The notes under the pieces are model-generated. The model did no database searches. It was not told where the DNA came from and worked only from the letters and a program-made list of their open reading frames with translations. The position numbers were made by a program, and so were the translations under genes. Shown in pieces: positions 1 through 8,202 of a DNA stretch of 28,417 nucleotides. The stretch comes from Methanothrix harundinacea (GTDB lineage: Archaea; Halobacteriota; Methanosarcinia; Methanotrichales; Methanotrichaceae): contig DAQG01000116.1 of assembly GCA_002502785.1 (NCBI GenBank), positions 1-28,417 on the forward strand, written 5' to 3'. Position 1 is the first letter of the stretch; the number at the start of each line of letters is the position of its first letter.

Positions 1-68
1 TTTTGTAATACCGGTACCGAGCGCCTTGCAAAAAGGGGAATATCGAGAAATCCTGCCAACTCTTTCAC
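1..68 (-). CDS. Possible 5' end of a gene running off the left edge
   Basis: Directly downstream of the AIR-synthase-like gene on the minus strand a frame stays open to the window edge. A GTG at 68-66 would start a protein beginning MKELAGFLDIPLFARRSVPV, which reads like ordinary protein sequence. The same frame is open upstream of the GTG to a TGA overlapping the stop of the preceding gene, so an alternative upstream start cannot be excluded. Only about 22 codons are visible. I do not recognise the family. If real, it would be the last visible member of the mutS-mutL-AIR synthase-like string. Confidence 0.25.
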   Translation of the reverse strand, partial: MKELAGFLDIPLFARRSVPVLQ

Positions 69-113
69 GAATCCGATCGGTCCAAGAAAAAGAAGGGCTT
101 GACCTCGGCGAGT

Positions 114-1445
114 TCAAGTGGATCCAATTCTTTCGCCCTTGATCTTCTCGACGAAACGCCTCTTCTTGGCGATCGCCCTCTCGGCCGCCAGGTCAACCTT
201 CTCCTTCATATCGGTGAAGTTTCGGACGGGGCCCTCGTCCACCGCCTTCTTTATGGGGGTGTAGGCAGATTCTCTGAACCTAGGCTCAAAGTCCTTAATC
301 CCGTCTTTGGTGTGAAGCTCGACGCCCAGACCCTTCTCGACCCTTCCAATCCTGTCGATCTCTACCCCTGTGCTCCTGACCACCTTCGTGATATCCTCGG
401 CAGAGGCGTGAGGCGCGATTATGAGGAGGGCGTCTATTGAAACCCCGAGGTAATCGATCTTGAGGGCCTCCAGCATATCGAGGACCTTCGGGTTCACCAG
501 TTTTGCCATCCTCTCTTCCTCGAAGACCAGCTTCACCCCGGCAGTCTTCGATATCTCTTTCGCATCGCCCCTGATCCCGCCGTTGGTGACGTCGGTCATG
601 GCGTGAATCTCGACATCAGCGTCCAGGAGGGCGGACGCCGCTTCCAGGAACTTCACGTTGATCGTCTCCTCGACGACGTCGTGCCAGCCGTAGTAGAGGG
701 CGGCAGCGCAGACCGTCCCCCCACCGGCCCCCTCAGTCATGAGTATGACGTCACCGGGCGCAGCATCCTTTCTCGGAGAGAGACGGTCTGAGACACCGAC
801 CGCACCGACGCAGCCGGTGAGCCTGTTTCCGATAACCATGTCACCCCCGATCCGAAGGGTGCTCCCGGTTATGAGGGGCACATTCGTCAGCTCTCCGACG
901 GCCGCGATCCCCGCCAGGTGATCGAAAAGCCTTGAGACGTCGCCGTCGTCGGCGAGGTGAATGTCGGAGAACATGGCGACGGGCTGCGCCCTCATGACGT
1001 ATATGTCCCGCAACGTGGCTCTTGTAACGTGAAAGCCCGCAAGGAAGGGGTAGTCGCTGAGACGCGAGTGCATCCCGTCGACGGTGAGTACGATGTACCT
1101 TCCCCCGGCCTCGACGGCACCCGAGTCGTCGAGCTGGCGCGAGTCGACGACGGCGTCCGTCTCCCCGATCACCTCGGCGATCTTCTCGTGGGCGTAGAAG
1201 TCGCCTAGGCCCCTCGAACCGACGCCGAAGTCGCCCATCGTCACGCCCGAATCCAAAAGCTCGAAGACACCGCCTTTTGGGTTCAACGTCGCCCTCGCCT
1301 CCACCAGGACGGCCCGGGCCAGCTTTTCGGCGTATACCCTCGTGATCCTATCCCCCTTAACCTCGACGATCAAGTCGGCCAGCTTCTCCTCGAGGTTGGG
1401 GTCGTTTCTAGCTAGGCCCCTCTTGGCAAATCCCTCCAGATCCAT
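114..1445 (-). CDS. AIR synthase-related protein (PurM/HypE/SelD superfamily)
   Basis: This 443-residue protein has the two-domain AIR synthase (PurM/HypE/SelD/ThiL) fold. Around residues 66-75 it has the Gly-rich GVTMGDFGVG segment. The N-terminal ATP-binding half (roughly 85-200) contains a VLTVDGMHSRL strand, and the C-terminal half (roughly 210-365) contains AGGGTVCAAALY and MTDVTNGGIRGDAKE, the latter resembling the D-x-T-N-G-G segment of HypE and PurM. A 70-residue charged tail follows. The family normally binds ATP and forms acyl-phosphate or iminophosphate intermediates, but the substrate here is unknown. Length and tail argue against purM, selD or hypE proper; it fits the HypE-like AIRS proteins common in methanogens. 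It lies 33 bases after mutL, a gap containing a T-run that could end or start transcription. The start is ATG with no clear ribosome site. Confidence 0.8.
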   Translation of the reverse strand: MDLEGFAKRGLARNDPNLEEKLADLIVEVKGDRITRVYAEKLARAVLVEARATLNPKGGVFELLDSGVTMGDFGVGSRGLGDFYAHEKIAEVIGETDAVVDSRQLDDSGAVEAGGRYIVLTVDGMHSRLSDYPFLAGFHVTRATLRDIYVMRAQPVAMFSDIHLADDGDVSRLFDHLAGIAAVGELTNVPLITGSTLRIGGDMVIGNRLTGCVGAVGVSDRLSPRKDAAPGDVILMTEGAGGGTVCAAALYYGWHDVVEETINVKFLEAASALLDADVEIHAMTDVTNGGIRGDAKEISKTAGVKLVFEEERMAKLVNPKVLDMLEALKIDYLGVSIDALLIIAPHASAEDITKVVRSTGVEIDRIGRVEKGLGVELHTKDGIKDFEPRFRESAYTPIKKAVDEGPVRNFTDMKEKVDLAAERAIAKKRRFVEKIKGERIGST

Positions 1446-1478
1446 GAATGAGGGTAGGATTTGGAGGATAAAAAAGCT

Positions 1479-3275
1479 CTATCTTCGCCCGAAGATCTTC
1501 TCCAACTGGACAGGAGATATCGTGACGGTCGTGGGCCTTCCGTGGGGGCAGGTTTTGGGGTTCTCGCAGGCGAACAGCTCTCGCAACAAATCGTGCATCT
1601 CTTTCCAGGTCATCTCGTGTCCGGCCTTTATCGAGCCTCGGCAGGCTAGAAGCTTCAGGATCTCGTCTTTCGCCGTCGCCTCCGTCCCGACCTTTCCGAG
1701 GGCGAATAGATCCCTCAGAACGTCGTGGACGACCTCGGGGCTTTCGAGCCGCTGGCCTATGGCCGGGACCGACCGGACGTTGTAGGCGTTCCCACCGAAG
1801 GGGTAGATCTCAAAGCCCATCTCCTCCAGGACCTCTCCCCAGTCCTCCAGCATCACCTCTTCCTTCGGAGAGAGCTCCAGGGTGACCGGCGAGATCAGCT
1901 CCTGGGATATGGTTCCCGAGACGTGTTTTTTTGCGAGATTCTCGTACCGAACTCTCTCGGCCGCGGCGTGCTGGTCCACCAGGACGAGCCCCTCGGCGCC
2001 TTCCGCCACGATGTAGAGTTTCAACGCCTGGCCGAGGACCCTCAGGCCGCCCGGCAGCGGGGCAACGTCGAGGTCGAGTCGCTCCCTTCCTGAGGTGAGG
2101 GGAAGCGTCCTCTGGACCTCGCCTCCGGTCCCTTCTTCAACAGGGCCAACTGGCCCGGCGAGGGCCGCTGGTCCATGCACGGCAGCCGCCTCGTCGGCCT
2201 TGCCGTCTCCCTCCGATACCCCTAGCTCCGTCGCCTGGAGGGCTTTCATCTGCCGGGGCGCAGACTCCTTCTCTTCGGCCTTCTGTAGGGCGCGATGGAT
2301 CGCGTCGGTTAGCATCTCGGCCAGCTCCTCCTCTCTCAGGAACCGCACCTCCATCTTTGCGGGATGGACGTTGACGTCCACCATCGACGGATCGATTCGG
2401 AGGGATATGACGGCGATGGGGTAGCGTCCGGAGGGTATGAGGGTCCTGTAGGCTTCATTGACCGCCCTGGAGAGGGCCCTGGATCGAACGAACCTTCCGT
2501 TGACGTAGGTCATGATCCAGTCTGGGCTGCTCCTGGTTACGGTCTGCCTTCCCACGGCCCCGGTGACTGAGACGTGTTTCGACTCGGCTGTGATGGGTAT
2601 GAGGTTTCGCGCGACGTCGCTTCCCAGGATTCTGAGGATGGGGTCATTCCAGCTTTCGGACCGGACCGATTTGAATAGGGTTTTGTTCCCGGAGAAGAGC
2701 TCGAAGGATATGTGGTGGTTGATGACGGCGTAAGATGTGACGACGTCTACGATCCTCGCCAGCTCCGCCCTTCCGCTTTTCAGGTACTTTCGGCGGGCAG
2801 GGACGTTTCGGAATAGCTCCCTCACTTCGATGGTCGTCCCGGCGGGTGACCCCACCTCGCCCTCGTCCGCTATCCTGCCGTCCTCGATCCTGATGTGGGT
2901 CCCGGTGACCCCCAGATCCTCAGACCTTACCTTTGTTGTGAGGTCGACGGACTTTGCGACGCTCGCAATGCTCGATAGGGCCTCACCCCGAAACCCCAGG
3001 GTAGATATCCTCTCCAGGTCGTCTGCGCCCGAGATCTTGCTGGTGGCGTGCTTCTCGAAGGCCAGAAGTGCGTCCTCCCGATCCATGCCGCAGCCGTCGT
3101 CTGTGACCCTGACGAGCCTCTTTCCGCCCTCTGCCACCTCCACCAAGATCCTCGTCGCCCCGGAGTCGATGGAGTTTTCGATAAGCTCCTTGACGACGGA
3201 GGCGGGCCTCTCGATCACCTCGCCCGCTGCGATCTTGTTTACGGCTTCCTTGTCGAGGAGCTTAATTCTGGTCAT
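1479..3275 (-). CDS. mutL: DNA mismatch repair protein MutL
   Basis: This 598-residue MutL couples mismatch recognition by MutS to strand incision. The GHKL ATPase domain is intact: E30 and N34 in ELIENS, DDGCGM at 59-64 and GFRGEAL at 94-100. The transducer domain (about 205-330) includes DVNVHPAK. A low-complexity acidic linker (about 335-400) leads to a dimerisation/endonuclease domain with DQHA-AA-E-RVRY-E at 434-445, an ACRGSIKAGHEM segment and a terminal CPHGRPT. These metal-binding motifs mark an endonuclease-proficient MutL, as in organisms without MutH. The ATG overlaps the mutS stop in an ATGA, implying translational coupling. MutS1/MutL is patchy in archaea and usually attributed to transfer from bacteria; composition here does not differ visibly from neighbours, so any transfer is old. 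Confidence 0.97.
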   Translation of the reverse strand: MTRIKLLDKEAVNKIAAGEVIERPASVVKELIENSIDSGATRILVEVAEGGKRLVRVTDDGCGMDREDALLAFEKHATSKISGADDLERISTLGFRGEALSSIASVAKSVDLTTKVRSEDLGVTGTHIRIEDGRIADEGEVGSPAGTTIEVRELFRNVPARRKYLKSGRAELARIVDVVTSYAVINHHISFELFSGNKTLFKSVRSESWNDPILRILGSDVARNLIPITAESKHVSVTGAVGRQTVTRSSPDWIMTYVNGRFVRSRALSRAVNEAYRTLIPSGRYPIAVISLRIDPSMVDVNVHPAKMEVRFLREEELAEMLTDAIHRALQKAEEKESAPRQMKALQATELGVSEGDGKADEAAAVHGPAALAGPVGPVEEGTGGEVQRTLPLTSGRERLDLDVAPLPGGLRVLGQALKLYIVAEGAEGLVLVDQHAAAERVRYENLAKKHVSGTISQELISPVTLELSPKEEVMLEDWGEVLEEMGFEIYPFGGNAYNVRSVPAIGQRLESPEVVHDVLRDLFALGKVGTEATAKDEILKLLACRGSIKAGHEMTWKEMHDLLRELFACENPKTCPHGRPTTVTISPVQLEKIFGRR

Positions 3276-5956
3276 TCGCCATCCCTCAGCCTATTCTGGT
3301 ACAGAGATAGCTTGTTCAGAGCCTCAATGGGGGTAAGGAGATTGATGTCTAGATCCTTTATCTCGTTTAGAACCTCGCCGTTTTCGTCCTGGACGGCAGG
3401 ACCTGCCATCATAAATCCGCCCTCATCGTCGCCCTCTCTATGACCACCGTCTTCGGAGATGACCTTTGGCTCGTCGAAGAATATGAGCTGTGTGTACTTG
3501 GGCCCCTTCTTTCTGGATTTGGGACCGTTCCCAAGCGGCTCGATCACAGCTTCTCTCTCTATCTCCTTGAGGATCTCTTTCGCCCTGGAAACGACCTCCT
3601 CGGGGACGCCTGCCAGCTTTGCCACGTGGATGCCGTAGCTTCGGTCCGTGGCGCCCGGAACGACGGTTCGAAGGAAGACCACCGAGTCGCCATCCTCCTT
3701 AACTGCCATGTTGTAGTTCTTGACCCCGGATAGGACCCCCGCCAGCTGGGTTAGCTGATGGTAGTGGGTTGCGAAGACCGCCTTTCCCCGGACCCTGTTG
3801 TGTATGTACTCGGTGATCGACCAGGCGATGGATAGGCCGTCGAAGGTGCTCGTCCCCCGCCCGATCTCATCCAAGAGGATCAGGCTCTGGGAGGTGGCGG
3901 AGCCGAGGATGTTTGCCAGCTCTGTCATCTCGATCATGAAGGTGCTCTGGCCCGCCGAGAGGTCGTCGTAGGCACCGACCCTGGTGAAGATCCTGTCGAC
4001 GGGAGATATGGTGGCGAAGGAGGCGGGGACGAAGGAGCCCATCTGGGCCATTATGACGGCGAGGGCTATCTGCCTCATGTAAGTCGATTTGCCCGCCATG
4101 TTCGGCCCCGTCAGGATCAAAAATCGGTTGCCTCTCCCATCGAGGTGGACGTCGTTTGGAACAAAGCCGCCTCGCATAGTCCTGTCCAGGATCGGGTGGC
4201 TGCAGTCTCTCATCGAGATCTCGCCATTGGCGTTCAGATTGGGCCTGGAAAATTCGCTCTCGGCGGCCACGACGGCCAGGGTGACAAAGACGTCGAGTTC
4301 GCCCAATGCCGCAGCCTTCTCCTGGATCTCCCGGGCGCGTCCGGCCGCCTCGGCCCTGATCTTCAAGAAGAGCTCCTCTTCAAGGGATGAGGACCTCTCC
4401 TGAGCGGAGAGGACTTTCGACTCCATCTCCTTCAGCTCCGGTGTGATGAACCGCTCGGCGTTGGCCAGGGTCTGTTTTCGGATGTACTCATCGGGGACGG
4501 CCGAAAGGTTTGCCTTTGTCACCTCGATGTAGTAGCCGAAGACGTTGTTGTATCCCACTCGCAGGGACTTGATCCCGGTCCGATTTCTCTCCTCCTTCTC
4601 CATCCTGGAGATCCAGCTCCTCCCATCCCGCAGAAGGGACTTCAGCTCGTCCAGCTCGGGGTCGTAGCCGTCCCGAATTATCCCCCCCTCCCTGATAGCG
4701 GAGGGCGGATCGTCACGGATCGCCCTTCCGATCAGGTCCGCCACCTTTTTGAGGGACCCGAGGTCGAGCCTTTCTTTCAGGTCCACAAGCCTTCTGGACT
4801 GCACGTCTGCCAGGATCTGGCCTATGGCGGGCAGCCGCTCAAGAGAGCCCTTCAGTGCCACAAGATCCTTAGGTGAAGCGGTGCCGCAGGAGGTTCTGGC
4901 CACCACCCGCTCCAGGTCGCCTGTCCCCTTCAGAGCATCTCGAAGCTCCGCTCTCAGCAGGGAGCCACAGACCAGCTCCTCAACGCAGTCCAGGCGGCGC
5001 TCGATCTTCTCCGATGAGATGAGGGGCATCTGAAGCCACTTCTGGAGGGTTCTTGACCCCATGGGGGTGGAGGTCAGATCGAGAAACTCCAGAAGCGATC
5101 CCCTCTTGGACCGGTCCCTGATGTTTCGAAAAAGTTCCAGGTTTCTAAGGGTCGTCTCGTCCAGGACCATGAACTCCTTCGGCGAGTAGAGTCTGATCTC
5201 GGAGATGTGGTCGATGGCCGCAATGTGGGCAGATTCGAGGTAGGATAGGACCGCGCCGCAAGCTCTCACCGCCGGGTCCATGCTGATCAAACCCGACCGG
5301 GTGAGCGCCTCTTCGCCGAAGTGGGCCAGAAGGCGGGCCTTCGCCTTGGCCAGGTCGAACTCGTCGTCGTCGAGCTTCTGGACCGATGCCCCCACCCCCT
5401 CGACTAGAAGTCGGGGGTCGGCGGACTTTGCTATGAGGCACTCGGCAGGCCTGAACTTGGCGAGCTCCGAGGATAGTTTCCCCCCATCCGATAATTCCGT
5501 CGCCAGAAACTCGCCCGTCGAGACGTCCAGAAAGGAGAGGCCGATCTTGCCCTCGTCTTCGAAGATCGACGCGAGGTAGTTGTTCGACCCCTCCTCCAGC
5601 ATCGAGGGCTCGATGATCGTTCCGGGGGTGATGATCCGGATGATCTCCCTTTTGACAAGGCCCTTCGCCTTTTTCGGGTCTTCCACCTGCTCGCATATGG
5701 CGACCTTATAGCCAGCCTTGACTAGCTTTGGCAGATAGGCGTCGAGGGCGTGGTAGGGTATCCCGGCGAGAGGTATCCTGTTTCCCTCCTTGTCCTTCTG
5801 CCGCGAGGTGAGGGTGATGTTCAGAACGCTTGCCGTGATCTCGGCGTCCGCACCGAAGGTCTCGTAAAAGTCGCCCATTCGAAACAGGAGCACTGCGTCG
5901 CCACACTCTTCTTTCATCCCGAAGTACTGGTCCATCAACGGTGAGATTTTGGCCAT
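3272..5956 (-). CDS. mutS: DNA mismatch repair protein MutS
   Basis: This 894-residue MutS1 recognises base mismatches and small loops as a dimer clamp. The mismatch-reading motif sits near residue 28 as FRMGDFYETF (Phe-x-Glu). The connector, lever and clamp domains follow. The ABC-type ATPase has Walker A GPNMAGKST (about 615-623), a signature-like DDLSAGQSTFMIEM, Walker B LILLDEIGRGTSTFDG (about 690) and the His switch ATHYHQLTQL. A C-terminal extension of about 90 residues contains an acidic stretch and a helical end. Length is close to bacterial MutS (about 850-900). It is first in a mutS-mutL operon. A TATA-like run lies near 6020-6031, and a 10-codon mini-ORF stands between it and the start. 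Confidence 0.97.
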   Translation of the reverse strand: MAKISPLMDQYFGMKEECGDAVLLFRMGDFYETFGADAEITASVLNITLTSRQKDKEGNRIPLAGIPYHALDAYLPKLVKAGYKVAICEQVEDPKKAKGLVKREIIRIITPGTIIEPSMLEEGSNNYLASIFEDEGKIGLSFLDVSTGEFLATELSDGGKLSSELAKFRPAECLIAKSADPRLLVEGVGASVQKLDDDEFDLAKAKARLLAHFGEEALTRSGLISMDPAVRACGAVLSYLESAHIAAIDHISEIRLYSPKEFMVLDETTLRNLELFRNIRDRSKRGSLLEFLDLTSTPMGSRTLQKWLQMPLISSEKIERRLDCVEELVCGSLLRAELRDALKGTGDLERVVARTSCGTASPKDLVALKGSLERLPAIGQILADVQSRRLVDLKERLDLGSLKKVADLIGRAIRDDPPSAIREGGIIRDGYDPELDELKSLLRDGRSWISRMEKEERNRTGIKSLRVGYNNVFGYYIEVTKANLSAVPDEYIRKQTLANAERFITPELKEMESKVLSAQERSSSLEEELFLKIRAEAAGRAREIQEKAAALGELDVFVTLAVVAAESEFSRPNLNANGEISMRDCSHPILDRTMRGGFVPNDVHLDGRGNRFLILTGPNMAGKSTYMRQIALAVIMAQMGSFVPASFATISPVDRIFTRVGAYDDLSAGQSTFMIEMTELANILGSATSQSLILLDEIGRGTSTFDGLSIAWSITEYIHNRVRGKAVFATHYHQLTQLAGVLSGVKNYNMAVKEDGDSVVFLRTVVPGATDRSYGIHVAKLAGVPEEVVSRAKEILKEIEREAVIEPLGNGPKSRKKGPKYTQLIFFDEPKVISEDGGHREGDDEGGFMMAGPAVQDENGEVLNEIKDLDINLLTPIEALNKLSLYQNRLRDGE

Positions 5957-6019
5957 GACCTACCCGGACCTGATGAGGGCTTCGTCACTCATATCGGTTT
6001 CGGCTATCTCAAAGTCAAG

Positions 6020-6031
6020 AAAAAATTTTAG
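6020..6031 (-). promoter_or_regulatory. TATA-like element upstream of mutS
   Basis: On the minus strand the run CTAAAATTTTTTC is the only strongly AT-rich box in the mutS leader. A start site about 25 bases downstream would fall near 5998, giving a leader of about 40 bases that contains a short ATG frame (5992-5960). This placement is inferred from archaeal TATA spacing. Confidence 0.4.
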
Positions 6032-6062
6032 GCGATCTGATTATAGACCGCCATCCAGCGGA

Positions 6063-6416
6063 TCAACCGTGGAATGTCCATACTGAGAAGTAGTTTCTTG
6101 AATAGTAAAATGGACCATCGTAGTCGCAAAATGGATGGCAGATCCTGAAGGGACGGATATGTACGCCGGTCCAGTAATGGGGTTCAATAAAGGGAAATCC
6201 TGGTCTGTGAATTGAATAGAATTGAGGATGGCTCCGATCAAATGAGGATCTGTGCAGCGGATCTCCCCCGACCCATGGGCTGCCGAAACCCTGCTCGAAT
6301 CGCGCCTCTGCCGCGGCTTCTCCCGGTCTCATCTCCACACCGTTTACAGCATCCAGCGCTGCGGCACACCCCATCGTGGATATGATGAGGACTACCGATA
6401 TCAAAATATTTTTCAT
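6063..6416 (-). CDS. Small exported aromatic/His-rich protein
   Basis: The encoded protein is about 117 residues. I chose the ATG at 6416 (MKNILISVVLIISTMGC) over an ATG 12 codons upstream because it is preceded by a purine-rich GGAGATGGAGCGGGG site and opens directly into a signal peptide. TMGC at the end of the hydrophobic core could be a lipobox, making it a lipoprotein; otherwise cleavage may follow the Ala residues. The mature part has no recognisable domain but is rich in His, Phe, Tyr, Trp and Pro, including GFPFIEPHYW and a terminal DYDGPFYYSRNYFSVWTFHG. A good TATA box (CTTTATATGG, about 6458-6467) lies about 45 bases upstream. It resembles in style, though not clearly in sequence, the aromatic-rich exported protein at 6763-7071. 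Confidence 0.6.
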   Translation of the reverse strand: MKNILISVVLIISTMGCAAALDAVNGVEMRPGEAAAEARFEQGFGSPWVGGDPLHRSSFDRSHPQFYSIHRPGFPFIEPHYWTGVHIRPFRICHPFCDYDGPFYYSRNYFSVWTFHG

Positions 6417-6457
6417 CCCCGCTCCATCTCCTTTTATATCACTTTGCCTCAACTCAC

Positions 6458-6467
6458 CATATAAAGG
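6458..6467 (-). promoter_or_regulatory. TATA box for the exported protein at 6063-6416
   Basis: The minus strand reads CCTTTATATGG here, close to the archaeal TATA consensus. The expected transcription start is near 6438, about 20 bases before the ATG, which leaves room for the GGAG-type ribosome site. Confidence 0.5.
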
Positions 6468-6522
6468 AGGCTCACCTCTCCCCGCTAATAATCGATGCTT
6501 TCTGAGGATAAGAATTTATCTT

Positions 6523-6693
6523 TTATTCGGGATAGGGGGCTGCCCTGGTCGTGTCGAATACGCTGCCCTCCACCATGGCGGAATCCACGGTTTTGCTCAT
6601 ACCTGAGCAGAGGGCCGGATGCAGAAAGGAGAGGGCCCAAAGGGCGAATCCTGTGAAGATCAGAGCCCATTGGGGTACCACCTCATAGATCAT
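6523..6693 (-). CDS. Possible small single-pass membrane protein
   Basis: A 56-codon frame starting MIYEVVPQWALIFTGFALWA has a single hydrophobic segment (about residues 8-30, ending in LHPALCSGM) followed by a short polar tail ending APYPE. The out-of-register frame on the same strand (ending at 6485) encodes a less protein-like sequence. I prefer this frame for its plausible membrane segment and because it is the first ATG after an upstream in-frame stop. There is no clear ribosome site, so a leaderless transcript would be needed. It lies between two exported-protein genes on the same strand. The function is unknown. Confidence 0.35.
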   Translation of the reverse strand: MIYEVVPQWALIFTGFALWALSFLHPALCSGMSKTVDSAMVEGSVFDTTRAAPYPE

Positions 6694-6762
6694 TTGCCGA
6701 AAAGAGTAGTGGATTTCCTTGTGGTGTATTTGCTGTGGGTTTCGCCGCCGTATGTTTAATTA

Positions 6763-7071
6763 TCACCAATGCCACCAGAACCCCCACGGCCAAGAATATC
6801 CCCAGGGTCTCCAATATCCCCACGATATATAACTCCATGATTGTGAGTGATATCTTCTTGGTTGTTGGTATCCCGGTGGGTGGTATCCTGGAGAATGGTA
6901 ATCCGGCCCGCCGTAGTATCCCGATTGATGGGTTCCTAGTTGCTGATGTCCGTATGAAGTTTCTTCTCGCGGTCCAAATGGTTGCTCACCTGGCGTTGCA
7001 ACACAAACGGATGCTGTCACCAGAGAAAGCATGGCGAAGGACAGCATCAATTTAACAACACGTTTGTTCAT
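6763..7071 (-). CDS. Small exported Gly/Tyr/Pro/Trp-rich protein
   Basis: The protein has 102 residues. The ATG at 7071 is preferred over the in-frame GTG three codons upstream because that GTG lies inside the GGGGAGGTGAGG ribosome site. The N terminus MNKRVVKLMLSFAMLSLVTA is a classical signal peptide, with cleavage likely after SVCVA. The mature part is low complexity: a Gly/Tyr/His/Pro repeat-like middle (units like SPGYHPPGYQQP) and a strikingly aromatic end with Trp nearly every second or third residue (WGYWRPWGYSWPWGFWWHW). This suggests a surface or envelope role, perhaps in binding or adhesion, but no family is recognised. A TATA-like TTTAAATAG lies at about 7118-7126. Confidence 0.7.
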   Translation of the reverse strand: MNKRVVKLMLSFAMLSLVTASVCVATPGEQPFGPREETSYGHQQLGTHQSGYYGGPDYHSPGYHPPGYQQPRRYHSQSWSYISWGYWRPWGYSWPWGFWWHW

Positions 7072-7117
7072 AGACCTCACCTCCCCTTGATTTCCTACCT
7101 ATTGTATGCCACCATCG

Positions 7118-7126
7118 CTATTTAAA
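7118..7126 (-). promoter_or_regulatory. TATA box for the Trp/Tyr-rich exported protein
   Basis: The minus strand reads CTTTAAATAGCG. The predicted start of transcription, near 7097, lies about 25 bases before the ATG and just before the strong GGGGAGG ribosome site. No other gene is seen in 7081-7298, a gap of 218 bases. Confidence 0.45.
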
Positions 7127-7298
7127 GAGGATGTTTATGTAGCATTCATCTGAATCAAATGTAAAGACTACGAACCGAGCGAGATCGGCGCTTCCTCCAA
7201 CTCCTTGATTGATCGCGAAATGCCATCGAACAGAAGCTTAATCGTAAAATGGCGCAATAACGGCGGCGAGCTAAAGCATCTGTGGTGGTTGGTGTCTG

Positions 7299-7538
7299 CT
7301 AAAACTTCAGCTCCATTCCCAGGATCGTCTCGGTGGAGGTGACGCCGTGGATCTCGCGGACTTTGAGGACTATCATGTTCAGGTCGTTAATCCCCTCCAC
7401 GTCGGCTATGGCGATGAAATCCGTCTCTCCGTAGACCGGGACCACCTCCCGAACGCCCCTGAGCTGAGTGAGGGCGTCGTAGACCGCCTTCTCGGATCCG
7501 GGCTCTGCGTTGATCATGACGAAACCTTTCAACTCCAT
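7299..7538 (-). CDS. Stand-alone Lrp/AsnC ligand-binding (RAM) domain protein
   Basis: At 79 residues this is a complete Lrp/AsnC effector-binding domain without the DNA-binding half. The order is a beta strand (MELKGFVMINAEPG), a helix (SEKAVYDALTQL), then VREVVPVYGETDFIAIADVEG, a helix (INDLNMIVLKVREI) and the final strand HGVTSTETILGMEL. This is the alpha/beta ferredoxin-like fold with the conserved Gly-Glu/Thr-Asp ligand turn. Such stand-alone domains form dimers and higher oligomers that bind amino acids and can modulate full-length Lrp proteins. The ligand cannot be read from the sequence. The ATG sits almost directly on a GGGGAG run, an unusually short spacing. A TATA-like AGATATAG lies near 7591-7600. 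Confidence 0.9.
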   Translation of the reverse strand: MELKGFVMINAEPGSEKAVYDALTQLRGVREVVPVYGETDFIAIADVEGINDLNMIVLKVREIHGVTSTETILGMELKF

Positions 7539-7682
7539 CTCCCCTTATCAGAATATCCTGCCCTCTTTCTGATCTTTCTACTTTTGTTCTCTTTCTATAT
7601 CTGCCTTCGCCATGATCTCCCGCCTCGGCTCGGGGTGGGGCGGCCTTGAAGAGACTTCAACTCTTTCTAAACCTTCTGGCTT

Positions 7683-8192
7683 TCAACCGCCTGCAGGATG
7701 CCCCTCGCCGAACTCCGCCTTCAAGGACGCTTCCATGATCACCCGTCTTAGCGTCTCGATCTCCATTTCGATCTGGATCGATGGCTCCATATTCGCCGCC
7801 TCGATCAACGATCCCAGCGCCTCTTCCAATAGCCCCATCCCCACCAGGACCGCGGCCCGGCTCCTGAAGTCGGAAGCTTCAGGCTCGAATGCCACTATCT
7901 GATTGTAGCTCTCCAGGGCCTCCTTGAACCTCTCCATCGCCCTGAGGACGAAGGCCCTGTTTCTGAGAGCTTCTAGGTTTCCGGGGTCTGCCTTAAGAGC
8001 CTGGTCGTAACACTGGATGGACTCTTCAGGACGGCCCATCTTGTACAGGGCGACGCCCTTGTTGTTCCAGGCATCGGTGTTTTCGGGATTCATCTCAAGG
8101 ACCCGGTCGAAGAACTCCAGAGCCTCCTCGAACTGTTCCCGTTTCACCCGGTCCATCCCCTTGTGGACCAGAACCTTCTCTTTCGACTTCAT
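7683..8192 (-). CDS. TPR repeat protein
   Basis: The protein has about 169 residues and is built of tetratricopeptide repeats: KREQFEEALEFFDRVLEMNP, then AWNNKGVALYKMGRPEESIQ, then ALRNRAFVLRAMERFKEALE, then a degenerate fourth unit (SRAAVLVGMGLLEEALGSLI) and a capping helix. TPRs mediate protein-protein contacts and no catalytic part is present. I start it at the ATG at 8192 because a strong GAGGAGG site lies eight bases upstream and overlaps the stop of the DUF3467 gene; longer extensions overlap that gene. The 10-base spacing and shared strand imply co-transcription with DUF3467. No signal peptide is seen, so it is probably cytoplasmic. Confidence 0.88.
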   Translation of the reverse strand: MKSKEKVLVHKGMDRVKREQFEEALEFFDRVLEMNPENTDAWNNKGVALYKMGRPEESIQCYDQALKADPGNLEALRNRAFVLRAMERFKEALESYNQIVAFEPEASDFRSRAAVLVGMGLLEEALGSLIEAANMEPSIQIEMEIETLRRVIMEASLKAEFGEGHPAGG

Positions 8193-8202
8193 TTGATCCT
8201 CC

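Noticed and set aside
5145..5696. 183-codon alternative minus-strand ORF inside mutS
   Set aside because: It is a same-strand frame shadow of mutS, with Arg/Gly/Pro-rich composition typical of GC-rich overlap frames.
6485..6670. 61-codon minus-strand ORF
   Set aside because: It is the out-of-register frame of the more protein-like membrane ORF at 6523-6693, and its product is Arg/Ser-rich without structure.
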